From positions 1 through 64,000 of the forward strand of contig CAWGST010000001.1 in NCBI GenBank assembly GCA_963825315.1: a DNA stretch of 64,000 nt. Reading direction: 5' to 3'. Positions 47,087 through 56,356 of this stretch are shown here, piece after piece. Each line of letters opens with the position of its first letter. The stretch's first letter is position 1. Source of the DNA: DASRLE01 sp963825315 (GTDB lineage Bacteria > Verrucomicrobiota > Verrucomicrobiia > Limisphaerales > Palsa-1400). Made by a program: the position numbers and the translations under genes. A model generated the notes under the pieces. The model did not search any database and was not told the origin of the DNA. It was given only the letters and a program-made list of their open reading frames with translations.

Positions 47087-48289
47087 CTAGATCGCCGGGT
47101 CGGACCCGTCAATCATTTTCACCTTGTTGTGGGCGAAATACTCCTTGGTCAAGGCCTTGAGCAACTGGGGCCGCTTGTCATAGAGGCGCTTGAGAGGGCG
47201 TTTGGCGTGACGGGCCAGCGCGTAATGGGTGATGATCGGCAGGGCGATGCTGGTGTCGGTGTAGCAGACCACGGCATCGGGCAAACGATCGGGGTCCACC
47301 TTGCCCCAACTGACGGCCTCGCTGGGGGTGGCGCCGGAAAGGCCGCCGGTGTCCGGGCGGGCGTCGGTGATCTGGAAGAAATAATCCTGGCCGTACTCCC
47401 TCATGCGCAGGACTTCCTGAATCTGAGGCTCGGTTTGGAGCATGAAGTTCTTGGGACTGCCGCCGCCCAGGAGCATGACGCCGCTCTTGCCGCCGGCCCG
47501 CTTGGCGCCGAGGACAATGGCGGTGGTTTCATTGACATCAATGGAGGGATTCATCCGCAGCTTGTTGCCGCGCAGTTCCACGCCGGCCACGTTCATGCCG
47601 ATGGTCGAATCGCCGGGCGATGAGGTGTAGCAGGGGACGCCGGCGCGATAGGCGGCCGCCATGACGGAGACATCCTTGAGGCCGGCCTTGCGCTCCCATT
47701 CGGCGGCGTAACGGCCAATGAGATGGTGCAATTCAGCGGTGCCCATTTCCTTCTGGAATTCAGGCTGGATAAGGATGTTGCGGAGGATTTCGTCCGTGGC
47801 CATCAAGCAGTCGCTGTAGCCCAGGAGGACGTCATAGACGCGGACGATGTCGTTGGTGCGCAAATCGGTGTCATCAAAGAGGTGGCTGCCAACATGGACG
47901 GGGAGATTCAATGCGAAGTGCAGATCGTGGTAGAGAATGGCCCCGGTGCTCACGATCCAGTCCACGAATCCGGCATTGATCAACGGGACAATGGAGGAGC
48001 AGCCCAGGCCGGCCGGGGTCAACGCGCCCGACAAGCTCATGCCGAGGGTGACATCCGGTTCGAGCATTCGCGCGGTGTACAAGCGGCACACTTCGCGCAA
48101 GCGGGCGGAATTGTAGGCCAGGAAACAATCATCCATCAGGTCGGCGAACTTTTCCCTGCCGGTGATGCCCCTGGGCATGATGCGCTTGCCGGCCAGGTAC
48201 TTTTCCCGGTGCGGGCATTTCTTTTTCAGCAACCAATCCGGCGCCTCGGTCAAATCTTCGCGGTGACGGCTTGTTCTTTTCGTGCTCAT
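47087..48289 (-). CDS. Deoxyhypusine synthase-like protein
   Basis: 400 aa protein of the deoxyhypusine synthase family. Bacteria lack eIF5A, so such proteins usually make or modify polyamines, for example as homospermidine synthases (family knowledge). Recognisable segments: TLGMSLSGALTPAGLGCSSI, HVGSHLFDDTDL, SPGDSTIGMNVAGVELRG, GGGSPKNFMLQTEPQIQ, and GATPSEAVSWGKVDPD with K330 aligning to the catalytic lysine of human DHS. First gene of the operon with the decarboxylase (5-base gap) and agmatine deiminase. ATG 48289 is preferred over an upstream TTG. Confidence 0.92.
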   Translation of the reverse strand: MSTKRTSRHREDLTEAPDWLLKKKCPHREKYLAGKRIMPRGITGREKFADLMDDCFLAYNSARLREVCRLYTARMLEPDVTLGMSLSGALTPAGLGCSSIVPLINAGFVDWIVSTGAILYHDLHFALNLPVHVGSHLFDDTDLRTNDIVRVYDVLLGYSDCLMATDEILRNILIQPEFQKEMGTAELHHLIGRYAAEWERKAGLKDVSVMAAAYRAGVPCYTSSPGDSTIGMNVAGVELRGNKLRMNPSIDVNETTAIVLGAKRAGGKSGVMLLGGGSPKNFMLQTEPQIQEVLRMREYGQDYFFQITDARPDTGGLSGATPSEAVSWGKVDPDRLPDAVVCYTDTSIALPIITHYALARHAKRPLKRLYDKRPQLLKALTKEYFAHNKVKMIDGSDPAI

Positions 48290-48407
48290 AAATTTCAATT
48301 CAATCAGTTTCCCAGATTGCGCGGAGAATATACGCGGCCTTTTCCGCTTGCCAACCCTTTAGTTGCATCTCGAAGGAGAAGAGGATTTTGGCGGGACGCG
48401 GAAGAAA

Positions 48408-48456
48408 GGCTAAAGGCTAAAGGCTAAAGGCTAAAGGCTGAAGGCTAAAGGCTGAA
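48408..48456. repeat. Heptamer tandem repeat GGCTAAA x7
   Basis: Seven contiguous units from 48408 to 48456: five GGCTAAA and two GGCTGAA (units 5 and 7). The same heptamer in the other orientation precedes gltX at 10529. It lies in the divergent region between the polyamine operon and the small membrane protein. Confidence 0.93.
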
Positions 48457-48555
48457 GTTATGAAGCTCGGTGGAAACCGTTTGGGACGCCGGTTCCACCC
48501 GCATTCGTTTGATTTCGCTTGGAAATTCGACGGGCGGCTGTATATTGAGTGGCAG

Positions 48556-48687
48556 ATGAAGAATCTGACAAGGCAGGAACAGTTTGTGCTGTGTCTGATA
48601 CTTGTATTGGTGTTGACGGGTTGGGCGGTGAAGGTTTATCGCACGGCGCACGCGCCGGTGACGCCCATCACGCAGCAAAGATCATAA
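48556..48687 (+). CDS. Small single-pass membrane protein
   Basis: 43 aa from the ATG at 48556: a short charged N-terminus (MKNLTRQEQ), one hydrophobic segment (FVLCLILVLVLTGWAVKVY) and a short polar tail. A longer frame from 48460 (75 aa) is possible but its N-terminus looks non-native. It ends 3 bases before the Minf_1886-type gene, so the two are probably co-transcribed. Function unknown. Confidence 0.5.
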   Translation: MKNLTRQEQFVLCLILVLVLTGWAVKVYRTAHAPVTPITQQRS

Positions 48688-48690
48688 ATT

Positions 48691-49125
48691 ATGCAATCGC
48701 TTAATTTTGAAGAGGCCATCCGGAAAATCGTGGCGGCGGATGACCGTTATGAGTTTGAGGCTTACCTGTTTGTGCAGGAGGCGATCTGCTATACCCAGAA
48801 ATCCCTGGGCCGGCATAAACAGGAGCAAAAACACGTCGGCGGCAAGGAATTGCTGCTGGGCATCCGCGATTACGCCCTGGACACGTTTGGCCCCATGACC
48901 CCAACCGTCCTGTCGGAGTGGGGCATTCATTCCTGCGAAGATTTCGGTGAAATTGTTTTCAACCTGATTCAGCACAAGCAGGCCACCCAATCGCAGTCCG
49001 ACAGCCGCGATGATTTTAAGAACGGGTATGATTTTGATGAAGCCTTCCGCAAACCATTTCTGCCGGCAAAACCCCGGGTTTTGGAACCAAAACCGGCGCA
49101 GTCGAAAATGATCGGCAAAGGGTGA
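48691..49125 (+). CDS. Minf_1886-family protein (Verrucomicrobia/Planctomycetes-restricted)
   Basis: 144 aa. Start MQSLNFEEAIRKIVAADDRY, then YLFVQEAICYTQKSLGRHK, HVGGKELLLGIRDYALDTFG and VLSEWGIHSCEDFGEIVFNL match the family I know as Minf_1886, restricted to Verrucomicrobia and Planctomycetes. The C-terminal 40 residues are low complexity. Function unknown; useful as a lineage marker. It lies 16 bases upstream of the M16 peptidase gene. Confidence 0.85.
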   Translation: MQSLNFEEAIRKIVAADDRYEFEAYLFVQEAICYTQKSLGRHKQEQKHVGGKELLLGIRDYALDTFGPMTPTVLSEWGIHSCEDFGEIVFNLIQHKQATQSQSDSRDDFKNGYDFDEAFRKPFLPAKPRVLEPKPAQSKMIGKG

Positions 49126-49141
49126 CCCTTCCGGGAATTCG

Positions 49142-51802
49142 ATGATCGGCGCCAAACAAAGAACGGCACGCACCGCACCGTCGCGAAAACGCGCCGCCGC
49201 GCTGGCGCCAAAAAGACACAAGGCTGTCACGGTTGCGCCGGGCGCGCTGGACGGGCAGATTCCGGGCATTCCTCCGGATGTTCGGCTGGTAACATTGGAA
49301 AACGGCCTGGTGCTCATAATCCGGGAAGACCATAGCGCGCCGGTTGTCTCGGCCCAGGCCTGGTGCAATACTGGCAGCATCTGCGAAGGCAAATGGCTGG
49401 GCGCGGGTTTGTCGCATGTCCTCGAGCACATGCTTTTTAAGGGCACCACGACCCGTCCGGGCAGCCGCATTGACCAGGAGGTGCAGCAGGCCGGCGGATA
49501 CATGAACGCCTACACTTCCTTTGATCGCACGGTCTATCACATCAATGTCCCCGACACCGGCGCGACTGTCGCCATTGATATTCTGTGCGACATCATGCAA
49601 AACGCCAGTCTGCCCGCGGAGGAATTGGACAAGGAACTGGATGTCATCCGGCGCGAAATGGACATGAACCAGGACGACCCGGCGCGCCGGGCGGGCCGGC
49701 GGCTTTTCGAAGTGGCCTACACCAAAAGCCCGTATCGCTTCACCATCATCGGCTATCCGGAAATTTTCAACACGCTCAAGCCGGAGGACATTCTGGCTTA
49801 CTACCGGGAACGGTACGTGCCCAACAACCTGTTTTTCGTCGTGACAGGCGACGTGAAGGCGGATGCGGTCGTCGGCCAAATCCGCGAGGCTTTCGCCAAA
49901 AGCAAGGCCAGGCCGCTCGCGCCGATGGTGCTGCCGCGCGAACCCAGGCAAACCGGGCCGCGTGAGACGATTGAAGAGGCCTCCATTCAGCTTGGCTTTT
50001 TCCACTTTGCCTGGCACATCCCCGATGTCCGGCATCCCGACATGCCAGCCCTTGATATTCTGGCGTCGCTCCTGGGCAGCGGGCGGAGTTCGCGCTTGTT
50101 TCGCGAAGTGCGCGAGAGGCAGGGGTTGGTGACCTCGGCCGACGCCTGGACTTACTGCGCCGCCGACCAGGGCTTGTTCGGCATGAGCGCGGTGGTGGAT
50201 GCGGATAAATTCACCGCCTCGCGCGACGCCCTGCTGGCTGAAGTCGGGCGCGTCCAAGATGAACCTGTTCCCGCCGGCGAACTGGCCAAGGTGGTCAAGC
50301 AGTTCGTCGCCGGCATGCTCGCGACGCGCAAGACGATGCAGGGCCAGGCGCAGGACTTGGGTTCGAATTGGATCGCGGCAAACGATTTGAATTTTTCCGA
50401 GCGCTATCTGGCGGCGGCCAGGAAAGTCACCCCGTCCACTCTGCAACGGGTGGCGCGGGAGTATTTGACGGCGGCCAATCGCACTCTCTACGCATTGTTG
50501 CCGGAAGGGGCCGCGCCCAAAGCCGCCGGGGCGGTCCATGTCTCCGCCGAAAATGCCGTGCAAAAGATCGTTTTTCCCAACGGCCTCCGGCTTCTGGTCA
50601 AGGAGGATCACCGGCTGCCGTTCGTTGAAATGCGCGCCGTCTTTCAAGGCGGCGTGCTGGCCGAATCCGAAAAAGATAACGGCCTGACTCAGTTGATGTC
50701 CAAAATGCTGCTGCAAGGCACCGGCCGGCGCAGCGCGGAACAGATTTCCACCGAAATAGAGTCGGTGGGCGGCAACATTGAAACTTTCGGCGGCAACAAC
50801 AGTTTTGGCTTGTCCGCAGAAGTGCTGAACGAGGATTTGAAAACCGGTTTCGAGGTCTTTACTGATGTTCTGCTGAATCCCTCCTTTCCGGCGGCGGCTT
50901 TTGAGCGGGAACGGCGGATTCAGTTGGAATTGATCCGCTCGCAAAAAGACCAATTGCTGCAATGTTGCAGCCAGGCCATGCGCCGCGGGCTTTTTGGCGG
51001 CGCCGGCTACGGTTTGGATCCCGCTGGCAGCGAAGAAAGCGTCAAAGCACTCCCCTTGTCCGCCTTGTCCGCCTTTTATAAAACAATGGTTGTGCCGAAC
51101 AATTGCGTCATGGCGATTTTCGGCGACGTTCAGACGGCCGAATTGAAGGCCGCGATGGAAAAGTTTTTTGGCCGCTGGAAAGCAGGCGCTCCCGTCGTCC
51201 CCGGGGGACCCCGCCCCCTCGCGCTGACAAGCATAAAACGCATCACCGAGACGCGCGACAAGGAACAAGCGGTGTTGCTGGCCGGTTTTGCGGGGGTGAC
51301 CTTGAAGGATGGCGATCGCTACGCTCTTGAACTGGTGCAGGAAGGATGCAGCGATCTGGGTTCCCGCCTCTTTCTGCGCATCCGGGAAAAACTCGGCCTG
51401 GCCTATTACGTCGGAGCGCAAAACTTTCTCGGGGTTGTTCCCGGATTCTTCGCCTTTTACGCCGGGACGGCGCGCGATAAATTGCCGCGGGTCGAAGAGG
51501 AATTGCTCAAGGAAGTGAAATTATTGGGCGACGAAGGTTTCAGCGAGGAAGAACTGAAACGATCCAAAGCCAAAATCATCGGGCAAAAGAAAATCGCCCG
51601 CCAGGAGTTGGGCGGTTATGCGATTACCGTGGCGCTGGATGAGTTGTATGGGCTGGGCCACGACCACATTGACCTCGAAGACGCCCGCTACGAAGCCGTC
51701 ACCCTGGCCGACATCAAGGCCGTCGCCCGGAAATATCTGACCCCCGACGCCCTGGTGCTGGCGACAATAAAACCGCCGGACGACCCCAAGGCGGCGCTTT
51801 AA
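49142..51802 (+). CDS. M16-family zinc peptidase with two M16 modules
   Basis: 886 aa, pitrilysin/processing-peptidase family. The N-terminal module has the inverted zinc motif HVLEH (H92, E95, H96) in GLSHVLEHMLFKGT and the downstream Glu region LDKELDVIRREMDM. The second module (from about residue 475, KIVFPNGLRLLVKEDHRLPF) lacks HxxEH, having GLTQLMSKMLLQGT instead, so it is the usual inactive partner half. The first 45 residues are basic and Ala-rich without a clear signal peptide, so the location is unsure. It could start later, near 49250. Follows the Minf_1886-type gene. Confidence 0.92.
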   Translation: MIGAKQRTARTAPSRKRAAALAPKRHKAVTVAPGALDGQIPGIPPDVRLVTLENGLVLIIREDHSAPVVSAQAWCNTGSICEGKWLGAGLSHVLEHMLFKGTTTRPGSRIDQEVQQAGGYMNAYTSFDRTVYHINVPDTGATVAIDILCDIMQNASLPAEELDKELDVIRREMDMNQDDPARRAGRRLFEVAYTKSPYRFTIIGYPEIFNTLKPEDILAYYRERYVPNNLFFVVTGDVKADAVVGQIREAFAKSKARPLAPMVLPREPRQTGPRETIEEASIQLGFFHFAWHIPDVRHPDMPALDILASLLGSGRSSRLFREVRERQGLVTSADAWTYCAADQGLFGMSAVVDADKFTASRDALLAEVGRVQDEPVPAGELAKVVKQFVAGMLATRKTMQGQAQDLGSNWIAANDLNFSERYLAAARKVTPSTLQRVAREYLTAANRTLYALLPEGAAPKAAGAVHVSAENAVQKIVFPNGLRLLVKEDHRLPFVEMRAVFQGGVLAESEKDNGLTQLMSKMLLQGTGRRSAEQISTEIESVGGNIETFGGNNSFGLSAEVLNEDLKTGFEVFTDVLLNPSFPAAAFERERRIQLELIRSQKDQLLQCCSQAMRRGLFGGAGYGLDPAGSEESVKALPLSALSAFYKTMVVPNNCVMAIFGDVQTAELKAAMEKFFGRWKAGAPVVPGGPRPLALTSIKRITETRDKEQAVLLAGFAGVTLKDGDRYALELVQEGCSDLGSRLFLRIREKLGLAYYVGAQNFLGVVPGFFAFYAGTARDKLPRVEEELLKEVKLLGDEGFSEEELKRSKAKIIGQKKIARQELGGYAITVALDELYGLGHDHIDLEDARYEAVTLADIKAVARKYLTPDALVLATIKPPDDPKAAL

Positions 51803-51901
51803 CGCCTTTCATTTACGACCAAGCCGCGGCCCTTTTCCGGCCCATTCAAGAGATCTTTGCCCTGAGAACGTCACCGATCGAAGGAGGCGTGCTTATTGCC
51901 G

Positions 51902-53377
51902 TCAACGCTTGGATACAACAGGAACGGGAATGGGGTTGTACATGCCCATATATTCGGCAATTTCAGCGGGGCTTAACGCGCGCTTCCACACGGCCACGTC
52001 GTCAATCGCTCCGACAAAATAACTGCCCGCACTGCCGTCGCGGAAGAGGCCGCCGATGCCAAACACGTCGCATTGCCAGATGCCCAAGGGCGGTTGAATG
52101 GCATCCGGGTCTGAACCGCCCGGCTCGTTGCCCGTATTCTGCAAATAGTTGTTCCCGTTGTCTGCGGGGTTCGGAAGGGGAATGCCAGGCGGCACATGGG
52201 TATTTACGCCATTTGTGTATTTTAATGAACTGCTGATGAACATGCCATCCATGTAAAACGACCAGTTTTGCAGCCGGACACCGGGCTGCACCACACGATA
52301 GAAGGCCGTCGCGTTCGTGGGGTTGTTAAAGGTGTTCGTTGTGAGGAATCCGCCAGTGGCTTGAGTGGCGACGTTTATCCAGCCCAAGGGATCGGCCAGG
52401 TTGGTGGACCGTTGGAGAATGTATTGTTGATTCGTATCAACCTGGGTGATGTTGTTGCCGAAGGCGGAATCCAAAGGCGTGGAACTCCAAATGAAGGTGA
52501 TGCTTCCGCTGGCCGGTGCGGCCATGGGCTCGATGACCGGTTGCAGCTCGTTTGTAATCGTCTCCGCCACCACCGTGAGATTGTGCCATTTGCCATCCCA
52601 CGGGTTGGCGTTGACGGCCCGGTGCGTGCCGTTGTAATAGTTGGCAAACACCGTTCCTTGACCATTGGTAATCGGGCCGTTCTGTCGGACAAACATGTCC
52701 AACTGACTCGTTGTTTCGCCAAAAGCTCCGCCCGATCCGCCGGTTTCCAGGTCCGAGACCGGCCCGGGGCTTTCACCGCATGCCGAAGCGAAGATGCGAT
52801 CTCCTCCACCCGAAGGCAGGCTTGCGACAGTCCCGTTGACCCACAGTGAAACGGTCCAGTTCGGGAACTGCATCGGCGGCAAAGATGCCGCGGGCGTGCC
52901 CCAGGCATTGTCAGGAGATTGATAGGCCAGCAAGCCGGATCCTGAAAAGTAAAGGGCATTGCTATGTTCACCGCCGCTAATAAGGCTGATGCCGGCACCG
53001 GCGAAGTTCGTGATACCGGCTGAGGTTCGAGGAACTAGTATTACTCTGTTAAGTTGCGCAAACTGCGAGTGAAGAATGAAATGTGTTGAAAGAGCAAAAT
53101 CCGGTCGCCCAATCGCGGTTTTCGTCAATGTTTATGGGCATTTCATGCTTTTTTTCCGATCTTATACTTAACAAAGTAATACTAGATCGTAGCCGCTTTG
53201 CAGGTCCGGCGTGGATAGGCCGTTGTTGGTGCTGTCCAATGGCCAATACGAGATCAAGCCGTTGGCCAAGCTGGAGCCGGCGAAAGCGCTCGACAGGCAC
53301 ACGACCCCAGCCGCGAGCATCACTCCGCATTTGAAGGCCAGTATCGTGACCCTTTTATGAAAAGCCACGTGGTTCAT
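51902..53377 (-). pseudogene. LamG-type secreted protein gene interrupted by a MITE
   Basis: The N-terminal part (53377 down to about 53182) has a signal peptide (FKCGVMLAAGVVCLSSAFA) and the start of a concanavalin-like domain (LANGLISYWPLDSTNNGLST, then PDLQSGYDL). Translation then runs into a stop inside an inserted element. The rest (from about 53036 to 51902) continues VPRTSAGITNFAGAGISLIS, with LamG features (FPNWTVSLWVNG, WHNLTVVAE, FVGAIDDVAVWKRALSPAEI). Deleting the element with one copy of the duplication joins both parts in the same frame (SGYDL-VPRTSAG). The joined protein would be about 442 aa. Unless the element is removed, no full-length product is possible; the second part alone has no signal peptide. 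Confidence 0.88.
53038..53182. mobile_element. MITE-like element with inverted ends and CTAG/TA duplication
   Basis: About 145 bp with terminal inverted repeats GTATTACTCTGTTAAGT (left) and GTATTACTTTGTTAAGT (right, reverse complement), 16 of 17 matching. The flanks are CTAG on both sides (53035-53038 and 53182-53185). The duplication can be read as TA (mariner/IS630 type) or CTAG (IS5 type). There is no open frame inside. It interrupts the LamG-type gene. Confidence 0.88.
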
Positions 53378-53517
53378 GGGTATTTTGTTTGCGACGTGAA
53401 CTATATCGAAATCCCCCAACCCCTGTCGAGAACTTAAAGGGGCTGCATCACTTGCGTTAAAACCTCACCTTGATTTCCTGCTTCCCTGTCTCCCAATTTC
53501 CGCCATCATGACTCCCC

Positions 53518-54915
53518 ATGTTTCCAGATATTAAATCTGTCCATTTCGTCGGCATCGGAGGAACGGCCATGGCCGCGGTCGCGGCGGCGCTGCGCGACCG
53601 GGGCTATGCCGTCTCCGGTTCGGACCAGAATGTCTATCCGCCAATGTCCACTTTCCTGGCCGCGAAAAAAATCGAGGTCATGCCGGCTTATGCCGAATCG
53701 AACCTGGCCGCGAAACCAGACCTGGTGGTCATCGGCAACGTGATTTCGCGCGGCAATCCCGAAGCGGAAGCGGTCTTGGAACACAAGCTGCGTTATTGTT
53801 CGCTGCCCGAGTTGCTGAAGGAATTTTTCATTCGCGGCAAGCGTTCGCTCGTCGTCGCGGGGACGCACGGCAAGACAACCACGACCTCTCTTCTGGCCTG
53901 GGTCTTCGAGCATAACGGGTTGAATCCCAGCTTCCTGATCGGCGGCATTCCGAACAATTTCGGCGCAGGAGCCCGTTTCACCGACAGCCCCTGGTTCATC
54001 ATCGAGGGCGACGAATATGACACGGCCTTTTTTGACAAGCGCAGCAAATTCGTCCATTACCTGCCGGAAGTCGCCATCCTCAACAACCTGGAATTCGATC
54101 ACGCGGATATTTTTGAAAACCTGGGCGCCATCCAAACCGCCTTCAAACGCCTGATCAATCTGATCCCCCGCAACGGCCAGCTCCTGGCCAACGGCGACGA
54201 CCCAAATCTGGCCCCGCTGCTCGACGTCACGCATTGTCCGGTGAAACGCTTTGGTTTGGGCGAACAGAACAGCATTCAGGGCTTTAACCTGCGTTACGGT
54301 CCGACGGCCACTGAGTTTGAAATTCCCAGTTTCAAGTTCCATTTGAACATGGTCGGGGAATTGAACGCGCGCAACGCGCTGGCGGTGGTGGCTTGCGCCA
54401 AACATTGCGGGTTGTCCAACAAACAAATCCAGGGCGCCTTTGACACCTTCAAAGGCGTCAAGCGCCGCATGGAAGTGCGGGGCGTGGTCGGCGGGGTGAC
54501 GGTGGTGGACGATTTCGGGCATCATCCGACGGCGATCCGCGAAACCTTGGGCGCGTTGCGCTTGAAATACGCGCAGCAACGCATCTGGGCCGTGTTCGAA
54601 CCCCGCTCCAACACCACCCGCCGCAATGTTTTCCAAAATGAGCTGGCCCGGGCCTTTCACGACGCTGACGCGGTGGTGGTGTCACAAATCGCGCGGCTGG
54701 AAATGCTCCAGCCCGGGGAAAGGCTCGATCCCCAAAAACTGCTGAAAGACATCCAATCGGACGGCAGGACGGCCGTATATTTGACAGATGCGGATGCCAT
54801 TGTGGCGCATCTGAAAAAGGAAGCGGCGGGCGGCGATGTGGTCTGTGTTTTCAGCAACGGAGGTTTCGGTGGAATTCAGGAGAAACTTCTGGCCGCGCTC
54901 GGCGCGCGAAAATGA
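53518..54915 (+). CDS. mpl: UDP-N-acetylmuramate:L-alanyl-gamma-D-glutamyl-meso-diaminopimelate ligase
   Basis: Mur-ligase-family enzyme that recycles cell-wall tripeptide onto UDP-MurNAc. 465 aa. N-terminal Rossmann motif HFVGIGGTAMAAVAAAL, P-loop GTHGKTTT (115-122), IIEGDEYDTAFFDKRSKFVH (the pattern that separates Mpl from MurC), LEFDHADIF, and the C-terminal VVDDFGHHPTAIRETL and FEPRSNTTRRNVFQ. The presence of Mpl implies a Gram-negative-type wall with recycling. Apparently transcribed alone. Confidence 0.94.
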   Translation: MFPDIKSVHFVGIGGTAMAAVAAALRDRGYAVSGSDQNVYPPMSTFLAAKKIEVMPAYAESNLAAKPDLVVIGNVISRGNPEAEAVLEHKLRYCSLPELLKEFFIRGKRSLVVAGTHGKTTTTSLLAWVFEHNGLNPSFLIGGIPNNFGAGARFTDSPWFIIEGDEYDTAFFDKRSKFVHYLPEVAILNNLEFDHADIFENLGAIQTAFKRLINLIPRNGQLLANGDDPNLAPLLDVTHCPVKRFGLGEQNSIQGFNLRYGPTATEFEIPSFKFHLNMVGELNARNALAVVACAKHCGLSNKQIQGAFDTFKGVKRRMEVRGVVGGVTVVDDFGHHPTAIRETLGALRLKYAQQRIWAVFEPRSNTTRRNVFQNELARAFHDADAVVVSQIARLEMLQPGERLDPQKLLKDIQSDGRTAVYLTDADAIVAHLKKEAAGGDVVCVFSNGGFGGIQEKLLAALGARK

Positions 54916-54923
54916 CGACCCTG

Positions 54924-55765
54924 TCAATCGCGCGTTATGGTGCCTTCGATTTGGCCGTGCGGCTCGTCGGTCGGCAGGAAAAGCTCGTTGCGGTTCTCGA
55001 GGCCGAACGGGGCGAGGTTGATGAGCAGGCAATGTTTGTTGGGCATGGCCAGCGTGATCTTTGAAATCTCCGGCGCGGCTTTCAACGCGGCTTCGCCCAT
55101 CTGGAAAAGCGTCGCTTGCACCGAAGGACTGTAGGTGGAAGCGAAGACCTCCAGCATCGCCTCCAGAATCCGCGCGTTGGTTTGGGCCAACCCGCCGGTT
55201 GCCGGGCATATAACCAGGCCGCGCGCAATTGGGTGGCGAAGATTCGGTCCCTGGTTTCGGACAGCGTGGTGAATTTGTCCCGGACATCATAGCCTTCGAA
55301 TCCTGACTGGGTGGTTTTGAGGATCAGCAAATCGTTGATGCCGGATTGAATGGTGGTGTCCTTGCGCGAACAGGTCACTTCGGCGAAGGGTTTTGCCGGG
55401 CTTTTTTCGGTGAAACTATGGGCGTGCGGCCGGCCCTGGACGGCTATGCGCTCCCAGCACCGTTCAGCAAGACGCACTTGCACGGTCTCCACCTGGGGAT
55501 AGGTTTTCAGAAAATGCCGGGCGACGACAAGGCCGAACGCCTCGGTTTCCGAGCCAAGTTCTTCCTTCGCCAGAACGTTCACCGTGTTCTTCATGGTGTC
55601 GGTCGGAACCACCAGACGGTTGTCGGCTTTGGTGTAGGAAGCGTCGAAGCCACCTTGGAGCATGACCGAAATATCGAGTTCCTTGAGCGAATGGCGCTCG
55701 CCGCCGCGCGCGACTTTCATGACGCGAACGCGCGCTTTGCCGTAATGATGATGCAGAAGTTTCAT
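54924..55765 (-). pseudogene. Urate oxidase (uricase), frameshifted
   Basis: Cofactor-free uricase oxidising urate to 5-hydroxyisourate. The first part (ATG 55765) reads MKLLHHHYGKARVRVMKVAR, VVPTDTMKNTVNVLAKEELG, HAHSFTEKS and TTQSGFEGYDVRDKFTTLSE as expected, up to IFATQLRAAWLYA. The family's last 90 residues (ARILEAMLEVFASTYSPSVQ, MPNKHCLLINLAPFGLENRN, LPTDEPHGQIEGTITRD, stop at 54924) are in another frame. The shift lies at about 55190-55215 in a GC-rich stretch; one lost base would explain it. It may be a true pseudogene or a sequencing error; all expected segments are otherwise intact. Divergent from uraD, with 70-90 bases between. Confidence 0.9.
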
Positions 55766-55852
55766 ATCGCTTTGCCAAATAGCGCGGCTATCGTAAAGAA
55801 GTCGTCGCGAATGACACGCTAAAAACGCAATCAGATGCAAACGCGCCACCGC

Positions 55853-56353
55853 ATGGCTGAACTGAACGCCCTCAGCGCCCGGGACTTTGTCCGTGTGACT
55901 GGACCGGTGTTCGAACACTCGCCCTGGATCGCCCGCGAAACGTCGGGCCGCAGGCCGTTTGCCGGAAGGGACGAACTGCTGGGCGCGCTGTGCGACACGG
56001 TTCGAAACGCTCCGGACGACAAAAAGCTGGCCTTGATCCGCGCGCACCCCGACCTGGCGGGCCGCGCGGCGACGGCGGGCGCGCTGACCGCGGAATCATC
56101 GGGCGAACAGGCCGCCGCCGGATTAAACAGCCTGACGCCGGAGGAGGCGGCGCTGTTTCAAAAGCAAAACGAGGCGTATCGGCGGAAGTTTGATTTCCCG
56201 TTTATTATTTGCGCGCGGCTGAATAAAAAGGAGGCCATTCTCGAGGGGTTTGCGCGGCGGCTGCAAAATTCGCGCGATCAGGAAATCCGCGCCGCCCTGG
56301 AGGAAATTTTTAAAATCGCCGGCCTGCGGCTGCGCGACTTGATTGTGGAGTGA
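55853..56353 (+). CDS. uraD: 2-oxo-4-hydroxy-4-carboxy-5-ureidoimidazoline decarboxylase
   Basis: Third enzyme of urate breakdown, giving S-allantoin from OHCU. 166 aa from ATG 55853 (MAELNALSARDFVRVTGPVF); ATG 55835 would add six residues. Conserved: HSPWIARETSGRRPF, LIRAHPDLAGRAA with the catalytic His-Pro segment, GLNSLTPEEAALFQKQNEAY, and KFDFPFIICARLNKKEAIL. Followed after 3 bases by uraH, so one operon with allantoinase. Confidence 0.93.
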   Translation: MAELNALSARDFVRVTGPVFEHSPWIARETSGRRPFAGRDELLGALCDTVRNAPDDKKLALIRAHPDLAGRAATAGALTAESSGEQAAAGLNSLTPEEAALFQKQNEAYRRKFDFPFIICARLNKKEAILEGFARRLQNSRDQEIRAALEEIFKIAGLRLRDLIVE

Positions 56354-56356
56354 ACC

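Noticed and set aside
49016..51421. 801-aa minus-strand frame
   Set aside because: Antisense shadow of the M16 peptidase gene; no recognisable domain.
54924..55190. Separate 88-aa gene for the uricase C-terminus
   Set aside because: It is exactly the missing C-terminal part of uricase and has no ribosome site, so it is the product of a frameshift and not a gene of its own.
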